From: CAIQPV01 sp963719855
GTDB lineage: Bacteria > Pseudomonadota > Gammaproteobacteria > Burkholderiales > Gallionellaceae
Length of the DNA stretch: 64,000 bases
Reading direction: 5' to 3'
Assembly: GCA_963719855.1 (NCBI GenBank)
Contig: CAVRDK010000002.1
Coordinates: forward strand, 124,001 to 188,000
Under the pieces are notes generated by a model that saw only the letters and a program-made list of their open reading frames with translations, did not search any database and was not told the origin of the DNA. Below, one piece after another: positions 44,874 through 53,469 of this stretch. How positions within the stretch are numbered: the stretch's first letter is position 1; the number at the start of each line of letters is the position of its first letter. Both the position numbers and the translations under genes were made by a program.

Positions 44874-47014
44874 CTGATGCGTTCCCAGAGGGTGGCTTCA
44901 GAAAAACTGTGCTGGAATTTTCTTTTGGTTTCCCGGATTACGAAGGGGACATCCAGCGGCCCTTGCACCAGTTTGAAGTGCGTTGCCAAAATCTCCTTCA
45001 GTCCATCCAGCGTGGTGAAATTTTCCCCGTTTTTCTTGAAACCGCCTAGCCACTCTTCGCGCCGGGTATGCTCCGGCAGCCATGTGTAAGGAGAAGCAAT
45101 CAGCAGCAAGCCACCCATATTCAGACGTTCATGCACCGCCTCCAGGAATTTCGATGGGCTGTATAAACGATCAATCAGGTTGCCCGCGAGGATGAGGTCG
45201 TAACCGCTAAAGTGTGGCTTGAGGTTGCAGGCATCACCCTGAAAAAATTCGACCTTGCCCCGCGCTTCATCGAGGCCGAAGTCGGCGAGTTTGCGCTCCC
45301 GGTAGGAAACAAGTTCTCCCTCGTCGACCGTGGTATAACGCGCCACGCCCTGCCCTGCTAATTGCACACCCAATTCAATAAAGCGCGCGGAGAAGTCTAT
45401 TCCGGTGACTTGAGCAAAGTGGCGCGCCAGTTCGAATGTCGCCCGCCCCGTGGCGCAGCCCAAATCCAGTGCCTTCGCAGCCGGTTTATTGCCCATGGCC
45501 TGAATGGCCAGTTGCGCCAGCGTTTTCGGAAAGTTCGGCACGCCAAAATATTCGTCGCCATAGTGAAATTCAGCGTATTCAGAAAGCTGCTTGTCGGTTT
45601 CGTAAACGGATGAGGATGGCATGGATGGCGCTGCCGCCACTACGTAGCGGAACCCGGCATGCTGAAAAAAATGACGGCGGAATGCGTAACGGGCGCTGCT
45701 GAGGGTTTCGTTGCCGCAAGATATCCACGACCCGCCCTTGATCAAGTTGTGGCGCGTATCAAAAGTGGGTGCTGTGAAATCGTCGTAACACGGATGCACT
45801 TCAAAACTATCGAAAGGGTAGATAGGCGTCTCGGTCCATTGCCAGACGTTACCGGTCACGTCATATAGTTTGCCTTGGCCGAAAGCGTTAACCGGACACG
45901 GCGAGGCATAATGATCCAGATGGATATTGGCAGAGGCAGGCATGTCGCAAGGGATTTCGGCCAGCCCAGCCTCCTCGTACAGCCGGTACCACTCATCCTC
46001 GGCAGGCAGCCGCACAAGTTGGCCGGTCTGTTCTTTTTTCCAGTTACAAAAAGCCTTGGCCTCGTGATAATTGACTTCCACCGGCCAATCCCACGGCATG
46101 GCAATTTCTTCCAGCATGATCCGCATGCGCCAGCCCTGATCGCCTTTGATCCAGAATGTCGGGTGCGCGGCATGCGTATAATTTCTCCAAGCCAGACCTT
46201 CTGCCTCCCAGCAACTTTCCATCTCATAACCGCCCGCCTCAACAAATGGGAGGTATTCTCCGTTGCTCACCAAAAACCGGCTTACCTGAAATGCGGGAAC
46301 AGCGGCTTCATGATGGCCGTACTCATTGTCCCAGCCATAATATAAAGCGTTCTTGTCCCTGCCAAGAAAAACCTTGCCCGATGTGATCTCAAGCAAATCA
46401 TTTTGTGGCGCAGCCCCGGCCAAACGGCAGGGTTGCCATGCCGGATGTTTCTTGACGTAACTCAGGTCATGCTGGCGTATCAGCACGGACGAGGTTTCCA
46501 GATGAATTCTCTCGTGCTCTATCCCCATCAAGATAATCCACCAAGGACTGCTCCAACCTATCGGCAAGCCCAGTGGGGTGTGACTGATGAGGCCATCAAC
46601 CAAAGTACGCACCTCTTTACGATAGGCTCTGACTTCTGCCACGCTTGGCCAGTTGTAATGCGCGTCACTCAAGTCGTCCCAGCTCATCTCGTCGACACCC
46701 ACCGCAAACATGGACTCGAAGCGGGGATTGATCCGCTCTTGGATGAGGCTGGCGATAACCAGCTTGTTGATAAAAAAGGTTGCGGTGTGGCCCAGATAGA
46801 AAATCAGCGGATGACGCAATGCAATCGGCTTGCGGAAATAAGCATCATCTTGCACCAACGTCTCGAACAACAACTCGTAACGATCAAAGGTGGTGTGAAA
46901 ATAGCTCCGTATTTCCTCGCGCTTGAACTCGGCATCGCTGCCATCAAGCAACGGCGTGCGCTGGAACAAGCTGTGAACATTATCATTTTGCGTGAGCAAA
47001 TTTGGCATATTCAT
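44870..47014 (-). CDS. ovoA: 5-histidylcysteine sulfoxide synthase / thiohistidine methyltransferase OvoA
   Basis: OvoA is a non-heme iron enzyme that joins cysteine to C5 of histidine with oxygen; its C-terminal part later N-methylates the thiol product to give ovothiol A. The 714-residue protein has the full three-part plan: a DinB-like domain (about 35-190) with the iron-binding HERIHLE motif, a formylglycine-enzyme/EgtB-like domain (about 200-465, with NVWQWTETP and KGGSW), and a Rossmann methyltransferase (about 500-714, ALDLGCATGRA). The extra methyltransferase distinguishes it from EgtB. It heads an ovoA-ovoB pair. Confidence 0.93.
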   Translation of the reverse strand: MNMPNLLTQNDNVHSLFQRTPLLDGSDAEFKREEIRSYFHTTFDRYELLFETLVQDDAYFRKPIALRHPLIFYLGHTATFFINKLVIASLIQERINPRFESMFAVGVDEMSWDDLSDAHYNWPSVAEVRAYRKEVRTLVDGLISHTPLGLPIGWSSPWWIILMGIEHERIHLETSSVLIRQHDLSYVKKHPAWQPCRLAGAAPQNDLLEITSGKVFLGRDKNALYYGWDNEYGHHEAAVPAFQVSRFLVSNGEYLPFVEAGGYEMESCWEAEGLAWRNYTHAAHPTFWIKGDQGWRMRIMLEEIAMPWDWPVEVNYHEAKAFCNWKKEQTGQLVRLPAEDEWYRLYEEAGLAEIPCDMPASANIHLDHYASPCPVNAFGQGKLYDVTGNVWQWTETPIYPFDSFEVHPCYDDFTAPTFDTRHNLIKGGSWISCGNETLSSARYAFRRHFFQHAGFRYVVAAAPSMPSSSVYETDKQLSEYAEFHYGDEYFGVPNFPKTLAQLAIQAMGNKPAAKALDLGCATGRATFELARHFAQVTGIDFSARFIELGVQLAGQGVARYTTVDEGELVSYRERKLADFGLDEARGKVEFFQGDACNLKPHFSGYDLILAGNLIDRLYSPSKFLEAVHERLNMGGLLLIASPYTWLPEHTRREEWLGGFKKNGENFTTLDGLKEILATHFKLVQGPLDVPFVIRETKRKFQHSFSEATLWERIR

Positions 47015-47465
47015 TGCATTGGCTTCAGGTTAATTCAAACGTATTGTCCCTTGTTTAAATTATGGCAGGAAATTCCCCTCCTGCACCATCCATTTTCGGT
47101 GTTCTGTGCATGCCTGAGTCGGTCATGACCGAAGATTTGATCGCTCGCCGTCATTGTGACATCGCCAATTGAACTGGCACGGCGGTAGGTCATGTTACAC
47201 AGCAGAATTCCCTGTTACCGTTCTGGCATTCAGACTCATTACCTGCATTGAAAAATATGGGCATCCGTAATCAACGGTTGATTTTGGTCAATAAATGTTT
47301 TGCATAAAAACTTGCATTCGTGTTGATTTGCTATGATTGAGAACATCTCAGTTCGGCCCTTTTCTGCCCTTCGCAAGTGGCAGCTACCTGGCAACGAGAT
47401 CGCAGGGCGCTATAACTACAATGTGCTAATAGCGAAAATTTCGAGATTCCCCTTGCACTCTAGTT
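47015..47465. other. Non-coding gap upstream of ovoA
   Basis: A 451-base gap between two minus-strand genes. It contains a perfect 14-bp palindrome TCGGTCATGACCGA at 47119-47132, about 105 bases upstream of ovoA and a candidate operator. An FNR-like site TTGAT-N4-GTCAA lies at 47278-47291, with one mismatch to the consensus and far from any start. An open frame at 47333-47518 has no family features. No terminator is evident. Confidence 0.45.
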
Positions 47466-48044
47466 TTATTCAATCGCAGAAAGTTCCAGCCTCACTGTTT
47501 TCCCCGGTCTGTGCATAAAATGCGCCTTGTAGGTAGCACCTGCATAACTGTATGTCACAGCATATCCATCTTGCACGTTCTCAGTGACATCTTGGCAAAC
47601 GTTTGCTGTCGCAACACGCTCTTCTGCATGAGTCCCAGTCTGTCTAATTTGTGCCTGACCCGTATGATTTTGGGCGTCACGATTGGCAACTTTGTCGCCC
47701 AGATAAGCTCCGCCTGCTGCGCCAGCTATCGTTGCTGCAGTAGTACCGCTACCACCTCCCATTTGGTGTCCAGCCAAAGCGCCGACTGCGGCACCAAGCA
47801 ACATGCCTGCCGAGGTTCTTTCGGGAGCTGGTGGAGGTTGAACTATTTCAGGCGCATTGGGTACGTCAATTAAGACCTTGACTTGTTGGTCATGACAAAC
47901 ATTTCGAGTTATGGTTTTCGTTTGCGGCTTGGCTGTAATCACCTTGGCTTCGACATAACCATCGGCAGCAAAAGCATTCAGGCTGACACAAAGTGATATG
48001 GAAACAATTAATTTACCGGAATTTTTCATTTTGGCAACTTTCAT
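47466..48044 (-). CDS. Glycine-zipper 2TM-domain envelope protein
   Basis: A 192-residue exported protein with a signal peptide (cleavage near NAFA-A) and a central glycine-zipper segment at about 78-125 (GMLLGAAVGALAGHQMGG, GAAGGAYLGDKV), of the type found in SlyB/RcsF-associated and OmpA-linked envelope proteins. Flanking segments have four cysteines. The ATG at 48044 is used; a second in-frame ATG at 48029 would serve equally well. Function is unknown; related proteins are membrane-associated and often stress-related. Confidence 0.78.
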   Translation of the reverse strand: MKVAKMKNSGKLIVSISLCVSLNAFAADGYVEAKVITAKPQTKTITRNVCHDQQVKVLIDVPNAPEIVQPPPAPERTSAGMLLGAAVGALAGHQMGGGSGTTAATIAGAAGGAYLGDKVANRDAQNHTGQAQIRQTGTHAEERVATANVCQDVTENVQDGYAVTYSYAGATYKAHFMHRPGKTVRLELSAIE

Positions 48045-48280
48045 AAAATTGAGTGTTACTGCATAATTTGTAAGGGAGACACATGCGTGATATTACATGG
48101 CTTACGTTTTTGAAAGCAAGGCGTATGACGAATTCCCGCTGTTACGCAAATTGACCAGTTGAACCCGCCGTCGATTTGAGACGTTCACCACAAATCCACA
48201 TCAACCACAGATAACGGGCACCAGAAACTACTCAATAGTTCCATCAAAAGCTTTTCGGAATCCTTGGAGATATATTGACC
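48045..48280. other. Non-coding part of the gap before the phosphatase gene
   Basis: About 240 bases between the divergent glycine-zipper gene and the small open frame at 48281. It should hold promoters in both directions. I see no clear sigma-70 pair, repeat or RNA structure. The gap continues to 48380 through the small open frame. Confidence 0.4.
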
Positions 48281-48361
48281 ATGCCTGTTAGCAGAATGTT
48301 GGAATTCCCCCGCATTCTCTCAATGTCCGTTATAGTAATCATTATAGTAATCGTAGTTTAG
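48281..48361 (+). CDS. Candidate 26-residue membrane microprotein
   Basis: ATG at 48281, GGAG eleven bases upstream, stop TAG ending at 48361, and 19 bases before the phosphatase start. The peptide has a basic, polar N-terminus (MPVSRMLEFPR) and an entirely hydrophobic C-terminus (SVIVIIIVIVV) that would span part of a membrane. The hydrophobic codons come from a tandem repeat of TATAGTAATC, so the peptide could be accidental. It could also be a translated leader of the operon that follows. No homologue is recognised. Confidence 0.25.
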   Translation: MPVSRMLEFPRILSMSVIVIIIVIVV

Positions 48362-48380
48362 TAAGTAAGGGGAAGGCTAC

Positions 48381-50060
48381 ATGATCGATCATGATAGTGA
48401 TGGTATGCAGGAGGTCGAATTCGTCGCCTCGTTGGGGGCGGAGTTCACTGAGTCAATCGAGCTGGATGAGACTTTGCGTAATACTACCTTGCGGGTAATG
48501 GAGCATTTGGATGCTGAGGCTGCCTCAGTGTTCCTGCTAAACCCTGAAAGGACGCATCTGATTTGCCATTTTTGTGCTGGACCGATAGATGTCACCGGCT
48601 TGACCGTGCCGTTCGGTAAGGGCATATTGAGTCGCGCGGTGATGAATAACTCACTGGAGACCGTGTTGGATGTTTGCCACGACAAAGATTTTGATGGAAT
48701 GGCAGATGAGAAAACCGGTTTTGTGACGCGCTCGATCCTGTGCGCACCGCTGGCGATGAAAGGCAAACCATTTGGCGCGATTGAGATTATCAATAAAGCC
48801 GGCGCCAATCCTTTGTTTACTGCCAAAGACGGGCGGCTGCTCTCATCGCTGGCAGCTTTGTCAGCTTTTGCTATCCATCATGCTCGCATGACCGAGGAGC
48901 GCGTTGCGCAAGAGGCTTTGCGCCAAGAGATTCGCCTTGCCGGTGAGATTCAGCGCAGTTTGTTACCCATTGATCCGGAGCCATGCTTTCCGATTTTCGG
49001 CATCAATTTAGCCGCGCAGGAAATTTCGGGGGATTTCTATTCGCATGTGGTGCTAGACGACGGACGCATCGCTTTTAGTTTGGGTGATGTGTCCGGCAAG
49101 GGCATACGTGCCTCGATGTTGATGTCCAAAACCATCAGTTTATTTCAATGTTTGTGCAAGAGCATGCCGCAGCCCGGCAGATTATTAGCCGCGATCAACG
49201 ATGAAGTGGTGGCAACCAGCTCGCATGGCATGTTCGTCACCATGATCGTTGGCATCTACGACCCCGCTACTCAAAATGTACTGTTCGCCAATGCCGGACA
49301 CCTCCCGCCTATCCTGCGCAAAAGTAATGGTGAATATATGAGCTTTGATGCCGATATGCCGCCACTGGGTATTCTGCCCGGCATCGAGTTTCAGGATGAA
49401 GCCGTGTGTTTGCAAGGCGGCAGCCTGTATTTGTACAGTGATGGGGTGACTGAAGCAGGTGGTGACGAGGAGATGGGAGAAGAGGGGCTAAAGGCAATGC
49501 TGGACGAATTCGCCCAATATCCGCTTGCACAACGCTTACGCAATATTGTAGAACGATTGTCGTCCAGCGGCCACCCCTTGCATGACGACATCACCTTGCT
49601 GGCGATCGAACCTACCGAGACGCAATCCATCGGGGTGCTTAAATTTCCATCCGATCCTGCTACCTTGAAAGAAATGCGCAGCCAAATTCGTGATATGGTT
49701 ACGTCTGTCGGCGCTGCTGACGGTTTGGCCGAGGAGATCGTGGTTGCGCTTAACGAAGCGTGTATGAATGTGATCCAGCATGGCTATCAGGGCAGTACCC
49801 AGGAAGAATACGAGTTGCGAGTCGCATATAACAAAAACAGGCACGCGATGATCTTTGATTTGCTCGACCATGCAGCGCCGGTAGATAAGGCAAAGATCAA
49901 ATCGCGGTTATTGGAAGACGTTCGTCCCGGTGGCTTGGGAGTTTATTTCATTCGGCAATTGATGGATGAGATGGAGTTCTGCACTCCTCCGGAAGGCTAT
50001 GGAAATCTGCTCTATATGAGCATCCGTCTCGACAAACAGAATCTTTTGGAAACGCTATGA
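48381..50060 (+). CDS. GAF-SpoIIE phosphatase fused to an RsbW-like ATPase (partner-switch regulator)
   Basis: A 559-residue cytosolic protein. GAF domain at about 25-170; PP2C/SpoIIE phosphatase at about 190-400 with the metal Asp motifs EISGDFYS and FSLGDVSGKG; and a GHKL ATPase like RsbW/SpoIIAB at about 430-545 with N-box LNEACMNVIQHGY and a GGLGVYFI glycine box. The usual D-x-G of the first G-box reads DHAAP, a variant. Such proteins phosphorylate or dephosphorylate a STAS protein. The STAS gene follows with a four-base overlap, so it is the likely partner. AGGGGAAGG is a strong ribosome site. Confidence 0.88.
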   Translation: MIDHDSDGMQEVEFVASLGAEFTESIELDETLRNTTLRVMEHLDAEAASVFLLNPERTHLICHFCAGPIDVTGLTVPFGKGILSRAVMNNSLETVLDVCHDKDFDGMADEKTGFVTRSILCAPLAMKGKPFGAIEIINKAGANPLFTAKDGRLLSSLAALSAFAIHHARMTEERVAQEALRQEIRLAGEIQRSLLPIDPEPCFPIFGINLAAQEISGDFYSHVVLDDGRIAFSLGDVSGKGIRASMLMSKTISLFQCLCKSMPQPGRLLAAINDEVVATSSHGMFVTMIVGIYDPATQNVLFANAGHLPPILRKSNGEYMSFDADMPPLGILPGIEFQDEAVCLQGGSLYLYSDGVTEAGGDEEMGEEGLKAMLDEFAQYPLAQRLRNIVERLSSSGHPLHDDITLLAIEPTETQSIGVLKFPSDPATLKEMRSQIRDMVTSVGAADGLAEEIVVALNEACMNVIQHGYQGSTQEEYELRVAYNKNRHAMIFDLLDHAAPVDKAKIKSRLLEDVRPGGLGVYFIRQLMDEMEFCTPPEGYGNLLYMSIRLDKQNLLETL

Positions 50061-50389
50061 CACACACTGTTGCGACACGCGGAAAACTGCTAATCCTCGC
50101 ACTTTCCGGGGAGATAGATATGCAATCCTCACCTGCCGTCAGACAGGTAATTCTCGATCTCGTCAAGAAGAAATCGCCCTTGGTGGTTGATCTTTCTGCG
50201 GTAAAGTACATGGATAGTTCAGGCGTCGCCACACTGGTGGAAGGTTTGCAAAATTCCAAAAAACTTGGGCAGAGCTTTGTGCTGGCTGCACCCACCGGCA
50301 GCGTACTGGGGGTCATCAAATTGGCTCGGCTGGATAAAGTGTTCCGCATCGTCGCCAGCGTGGAGGAGTGTGACAATCTTGATGCTTAG
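50057..50389 (+). CDS. STAS-domain protein (anti-sigma antagonist / MlaB-like)
   Basis: A 110-residue single STAS domain. The phosphorylation-loop motif YMDSSGVATL is intact, with Ser54 matching Ser58 of SpoIIAA. It overlaps the phosphatase/kinase gene (ATGA) and the permease gene by eight bases. In Mla systems a STAS protein (MlaB) binds the ATPase; in partner switches it is controlled by Ser phosphorylation. Here it sits between both kinds of partner and could connect them (inference). Confidence 0.88.
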   Translation: MTHTVATRGKLLILALSGEIDMQSSPAVRQVILDLVKKKSPLVVDLSAVKYMDSSGVATLVEGLQNSKKLGQSFVLAAPTGSVLGVIKLARLDKVFRIVASVEECDNLDA

Positions 50390-51191
50390 CGTGTTAAAGA
50401 TGCCGCTGGGTGCGGTCGAATGGGTGGGTAGGCAATCCGCCAAGCTGGGCGATGAAGTCGGCTATGCCAGCGCGTTGCTGTTCGAGAGCCTGTATTGGTT
50501 GGTTATGGGACACTGGCGCAATCAACCAGTGCGCCTCGCAGCGGTATTCAAGGATGCCGTAGAAGTCGGTGTTCGTGCCATCCCCATCGTCGCTATCGCC
50601 TGCTTCGCCACCGGTGCGATGCTGGCAATGCAAGGCATCCACACGCTCAAACAATTTGGCGCCGACTCCCAGGTAGTGATGGGAATCGCTTATTCCGTGA
50701 GCCGCGAATTCGCGCCGTTGATCACCGGTATTTTTGTTGCCGGCCGTACAGGTTCGGCGGTCGCAGCCCGTATCGGCACCATGATGGTGTCGCAGGAGAT
50801 CGACGCTCTGCGCGTCATCGGTGTTAATCCCGTGCGTTATCTTGTCGCCCCCTTGCTGGTTGCGCTGATGTTTACCATGCCATGCCTGACGGTGCTGGCT
50901 AATCTGGTCGCAATGCTGGGCGGCGCCTTGTATTGTCTGGCAGCACTGGGTATGCCGCTTGACGTGTTCTTTGACCGCAGCTTTGCAGTGCTGACCACAG
51001 GTGATGTGCTGGGTGGTTTATACAAGAGCATCGTTTTCGCCATGCTGATCGCGATCATCGGTTCGGTGAATGGCTTTCAAGTCAAAAGCGGTGCGGAGGG
51101 CGTGGGGCGTGCGACAACGCGTTCGGTGGTGTTGTGCATTGTCTCCATCATTCTTGCAGATATGTTGTGTACCTGGTTCCTGAGTCGTTGA
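50382..51191 (+). CDS. MlaE-family ABC transporter permease
   Basis: From the ATG at 50382 the product has 269 residues, with GGAGGAG about 12 bases upstream; ATG 50400 is an alternative. It has an amphipathic N-terminus and about five transmembrane helices, with the MlaE signature segments (REFAPLITGIFVAGRTGSAVAARIGTM in part, DALRVIGVNP). MlaE permeases form the inner-membrane core of MCE lipid transporters. It is encoded with an MlaF-like ATPase, an MCE protein and a lipoprotein; no MlaC-like periplasmic carrier gene is present. Confidence 0.92.
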   Translation: MLSVLKMPLGAVEWVGRQSAKLGDEVGYASALLFESLYWLVMGHWRNQPVRLAAVFKDAVEVGVRAIPIVAIACFATGAMLAMQGIHTLKQFGADSQVVMGIAYSVSREFAPLITGIFVAGRTGSAVAARIGTMMVSQEIDALRVIGVNPVRYLVAPLLVALMFTMPCLTVLANLVAMLGGALYCLAALGMPLDVFFDRSFAVLTTGDVLGGLYKSIVFAMLIAIIGSVNGFQVKSGAEGVGRATTRSVVLCIVSIILADMLCTWFLSR

Positions 51192-51192
51192 T

Positions 51193-51996
51193 ATGGTGTC
51201 GCCCGATGTTCATGCCATCGAAGTAAACAAGCTGGTCTCGCACTATGGAGAGCGCGAGATATTGCACGGCATCGACATGACGGTGGCGCAGGGCGAGATC
51301 ATGGTCATCATGGGCGGTAGCGGTTCCGGCAAAAGTACGCTGTTGCGGCATTTGCTCGGATTGCATCGGCCGACATCCGGGATGATCAAGTTGCTCGGGC
51401 AGGACATTACGAGCATCTCCGAACAAAAGATGTTCGCCTTACGCAGGCAGATGGGGGTGTCGTTTCAGGGCGGTGCGTTGTTCAACTCGATGAGTGTGGG
51501 CGACAATGTCGGGTTGCCGTTACGCGAGCACACCCAGCTCGACGACAATACCATCCAGATTATGGCGCGCATGAAACTGGAAGTGGTCAACCTGAATGGC
51601 TTTGAGGATATGATGCCGAGCGAGCTGTCCGGGGGGATGTTGAAGCGTGCCGCGTTGGCGCGCGCCATCGTGCTTGACCCGCGCCTGCTGTTTTTCGATG
51701 AGCCTTCGGCGGGACTCGATCCGGTGGCATCGGTCGAATTGGATGAGTTGATCCTGAACTTGCAGGAAGCGATGGGCATGAGCATCGTGGTGGTGACGCA
51801 TGAACTGGAAAGTGCGTTCAAGATCGCTGATCGCATCACCGTGCTGGATCATGGCCATATTCTGATGATTGGCACGGTAGATGAAGTGCGCGGTTCTGAT
51901 CATCCGCGCATCGTTAGCCTGTTGCAGCGCAAGCCGCGTCGCGAGGAAGTTGATGCGGACGCCTATTTGCAACGTTTGACCCGTGAACTTGAATAG
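51193..51996 (+). CDS. MlaF-family ABC transporter ATPase
   Basis: A 267-residue ATPase of the MCE transporter. Walker A GGSGSGKSTL, Q-loop, signature ELSGGMLKRAALARA, Walker B LLFFDEPSAGLDP and the H-loop VTHE are all intact. The C-terminus has an extra helical segment (residues about 235-267) like that of MlaF, where MlaB-type STAS proteins bind. It starts two bases after the permease stop. Confidence 0.93.
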   Translation: MVSPDVHAIEVNKLVSHYGEREILHGIDMTVAQGEIMVIMGGSGSGKSTLLRHLLGLHRPTSGMIKLLGQDITSISEQKMFALRRQMGVSFQGGALFNSMSVGDNVGLPLREHTQLDDNTIQIMARMKLEVVNLNGFEDMMPSELSGGMLKRAALARAIVLDPRLLFFDEPSAGLDPVASVELDELILNLQEAMGMSIVVVTHELESAFKIADRITVLDHGHILMIGTVDEVRGSDHPRIVSLLQRKPRREEVDADAYLQRLTRELE

Positions 51997-52005
51997 GATG
52001 GAATC

Positions 52006-52866
52006 ATGAAGCGCGACAACATCAATTACCTAATGGTCGGTGTATTCGTCATGGCAGCGATGGCCTTACTGATCTACGCATTGGCGCGGTTGAGCGGCTA
52101 TAGCGAAAATAGCGATATGTATTACACGACCTTTCCCAATGTCGCCGGCATCGCCGATGGCTCGCCGGTGACTTACGATGGTTACCAAGTGGGCCATGTG
52201 AAAAGTATCGCACCGATCAACCGCGATGGGCGCATTGATTATCGTGTGCAACTATTGTTTAAACACGACTGGAAGATACCGGCGGACAGCACCGCTTTAA
52301 TCAGTTCGTCGGGTTTGCTGTCCGGCCAGATCATTGACGTGCAACAGGGCAAGAGTCAAGATTTTCTGAAGCCCGGGCAAGATATCCGTGCACTGGACAA
52401 TCCGCCGCTGTTTGTTGCTTTGGGCGGCTTGGCCAGCGATTTGCGCAACATCGCGCGGGACGACGTGCGCCCTGCATTGCAAAATTTGAATCGTCGCGTG
52501 GATAGTTTGGGCGGTATGCTGGAGCACAAAGGAGAGATGACGCTGGATCAGGCTAATGCCGCGCTGGCACGTTTAAATATGGCGACCGAGAATCTGGGAA
52601 AATTGCTGAATGCCGAAAATCGCCAGCATATGAACAGCATCTTGAAGAATGGCGATCAGACTACGGAAAAGATCAGTCAGGAAGTGAGCGATTTTGAACA
52701 GACTGAAACCGAGATCCATTCTGTCATGGCGGAGACCCAAACCATTTTGTCCAACCTTGAACGGGCTAGCCGTAACATGAACGAATTGTCGGGTCAGTTA
52801 CGCGAGAGTCCATCCAGGATTTTTAGCAGTCCCGCAACCGTTGATACTCCGGAATCTAAAAAATGA
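52006..52866 (+). CDS. MlaD-family MCE-domain protein
   Basis: A 286-residue inner-membrane protein with an N-terminal transmembrane helix (about 8-28), one MCE domain (about 38-120, with GSPVTYDGYQVGHVKSI), and a long helical region (about 125-270) that would form a periplasmic tube or needle in the manner of PqiB/YebT-like proteins. MCE proteins carry phospholipids between membranes. It overlaps the following lipoprotein gene by four bases. Confidence 0.92.
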   Translation: MKRDNINYLMVGVFVMAAMALLIYALARLSGYSENSDMYYTTFPNVAGIADGSPVTYDGYQVGHVKSIAPINRDGRIDYRVQLLFKHDWKIPADSTALISSSGLLSGQIIDVQQGKSQDFLKPGQDIRALDNPPLFVALGGLASDLRNIARDDVRPALQNLNRRVDSLGGMLEHKGEMTLDQANAALARLNMATENLGKLLNAENRQHMNSILKNGDQTTEKISQEVSDFEQTETEIHSVMAETQTILSNLERASRNMNELSGQLRESPSRIFSSPATVDTPESKK

Positions 52867-53465
52867 GCACTATGATCAAACTCTCGGTTTGTTTTGTTAC
52901 TCTCGTTCTGATGGGATGTCAGTCTGCTCCGCCAGTTCCGGCTGACAAGTATTACCGTTTGGAGGCGGCTCCGGGCGAGGCTTCTGCCCGGACGATATTG
53001 AACGAGACTCTCTTTATTGCGCCGTTGCGCGCCGATGGCTTGTATGCCGAGCGTGCCATGCTGTATGCACCGGCAAATCAGCCGCGCGAGTTGCAGCAAT
53101 ACCACTATCAACATTGGATTGAGCCACCTAGATTGTTGTTGCAAGAGCACATGCGAGCCAGTTTTGAATTGATGGCTATCGCACCGCATGTGACAGATAT
53201 TGCATCGGGAAGTGGGGCGGGTTATTTGTTGAATGCCAGGATATTACGTTTGGAAAAGATCACCGATGGCAGCAATACCCGTGCGGTGGTTTCTTTGCAT
53301 TTCGCGCTGCAAAGAATGAAACCATTAGAAGTGATATTGGAGCACAGTTATAGCGCGGAAATGGTGGTGAGTGACGATACCCAGCATGCGTATGTTCTTG
53401 CTTGCGAAGCTGGGTTGAAGAAGATATATGCCAACTTTGCCGGAGACCTGAAATCACTGAAATGA
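52863..53465 (+). CDS. PqiC-like ABC transporter auxiliary lipoprotein
   Basis: A 200-residue lipoprotein with a signal peptide and lipobox LVLMGC (lipid Cys near residue 19), followed by the ABC-type auxiliary/PqiC fold (YYRLEAAPGE, HQW-like HWIEPPRLLLQ). Such proteins act at the outer membrane beside MCE proteins. This pairing of Mla-type E-F-D genes with a PqiC-like partner suggests a transport path without MlaC. It is the last gene of the operon and is convergent with pgl, with only four bases between the genes. Confidence 0.85.
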   Translation: MSTMIKLSVCFVTLVLMGCQSAPPVPADKYYRLEAAPGEASARTILNETLFIAPLRADGLYAERAMLYAPANQPRELQQYHYQHWIEPPRLLLQEHMRASFELMAIAPHVTDIASGSGAGYLLNARILRLEKITDGSNTRAVVSLHFALQRMKPLEVILEHSYSAEMVVSDDTQHAYVLACEAGLKKIYANFAGDLKSLK

Positions 53466-53469
53466 ATTT

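Noticed and set aside
47278..47291. FNR-like site TTGAT-N4-GTCAA
   Set aside because: It has one mismatch to the dyad and lies more than 260 bases from the nearest downstream start, so a role is not supported.
47333..47518. 61-codon plus-strand open frame
   Set aside because: It overlaps the glycine-zipper gene, has no ribosome site and no recognisable features.
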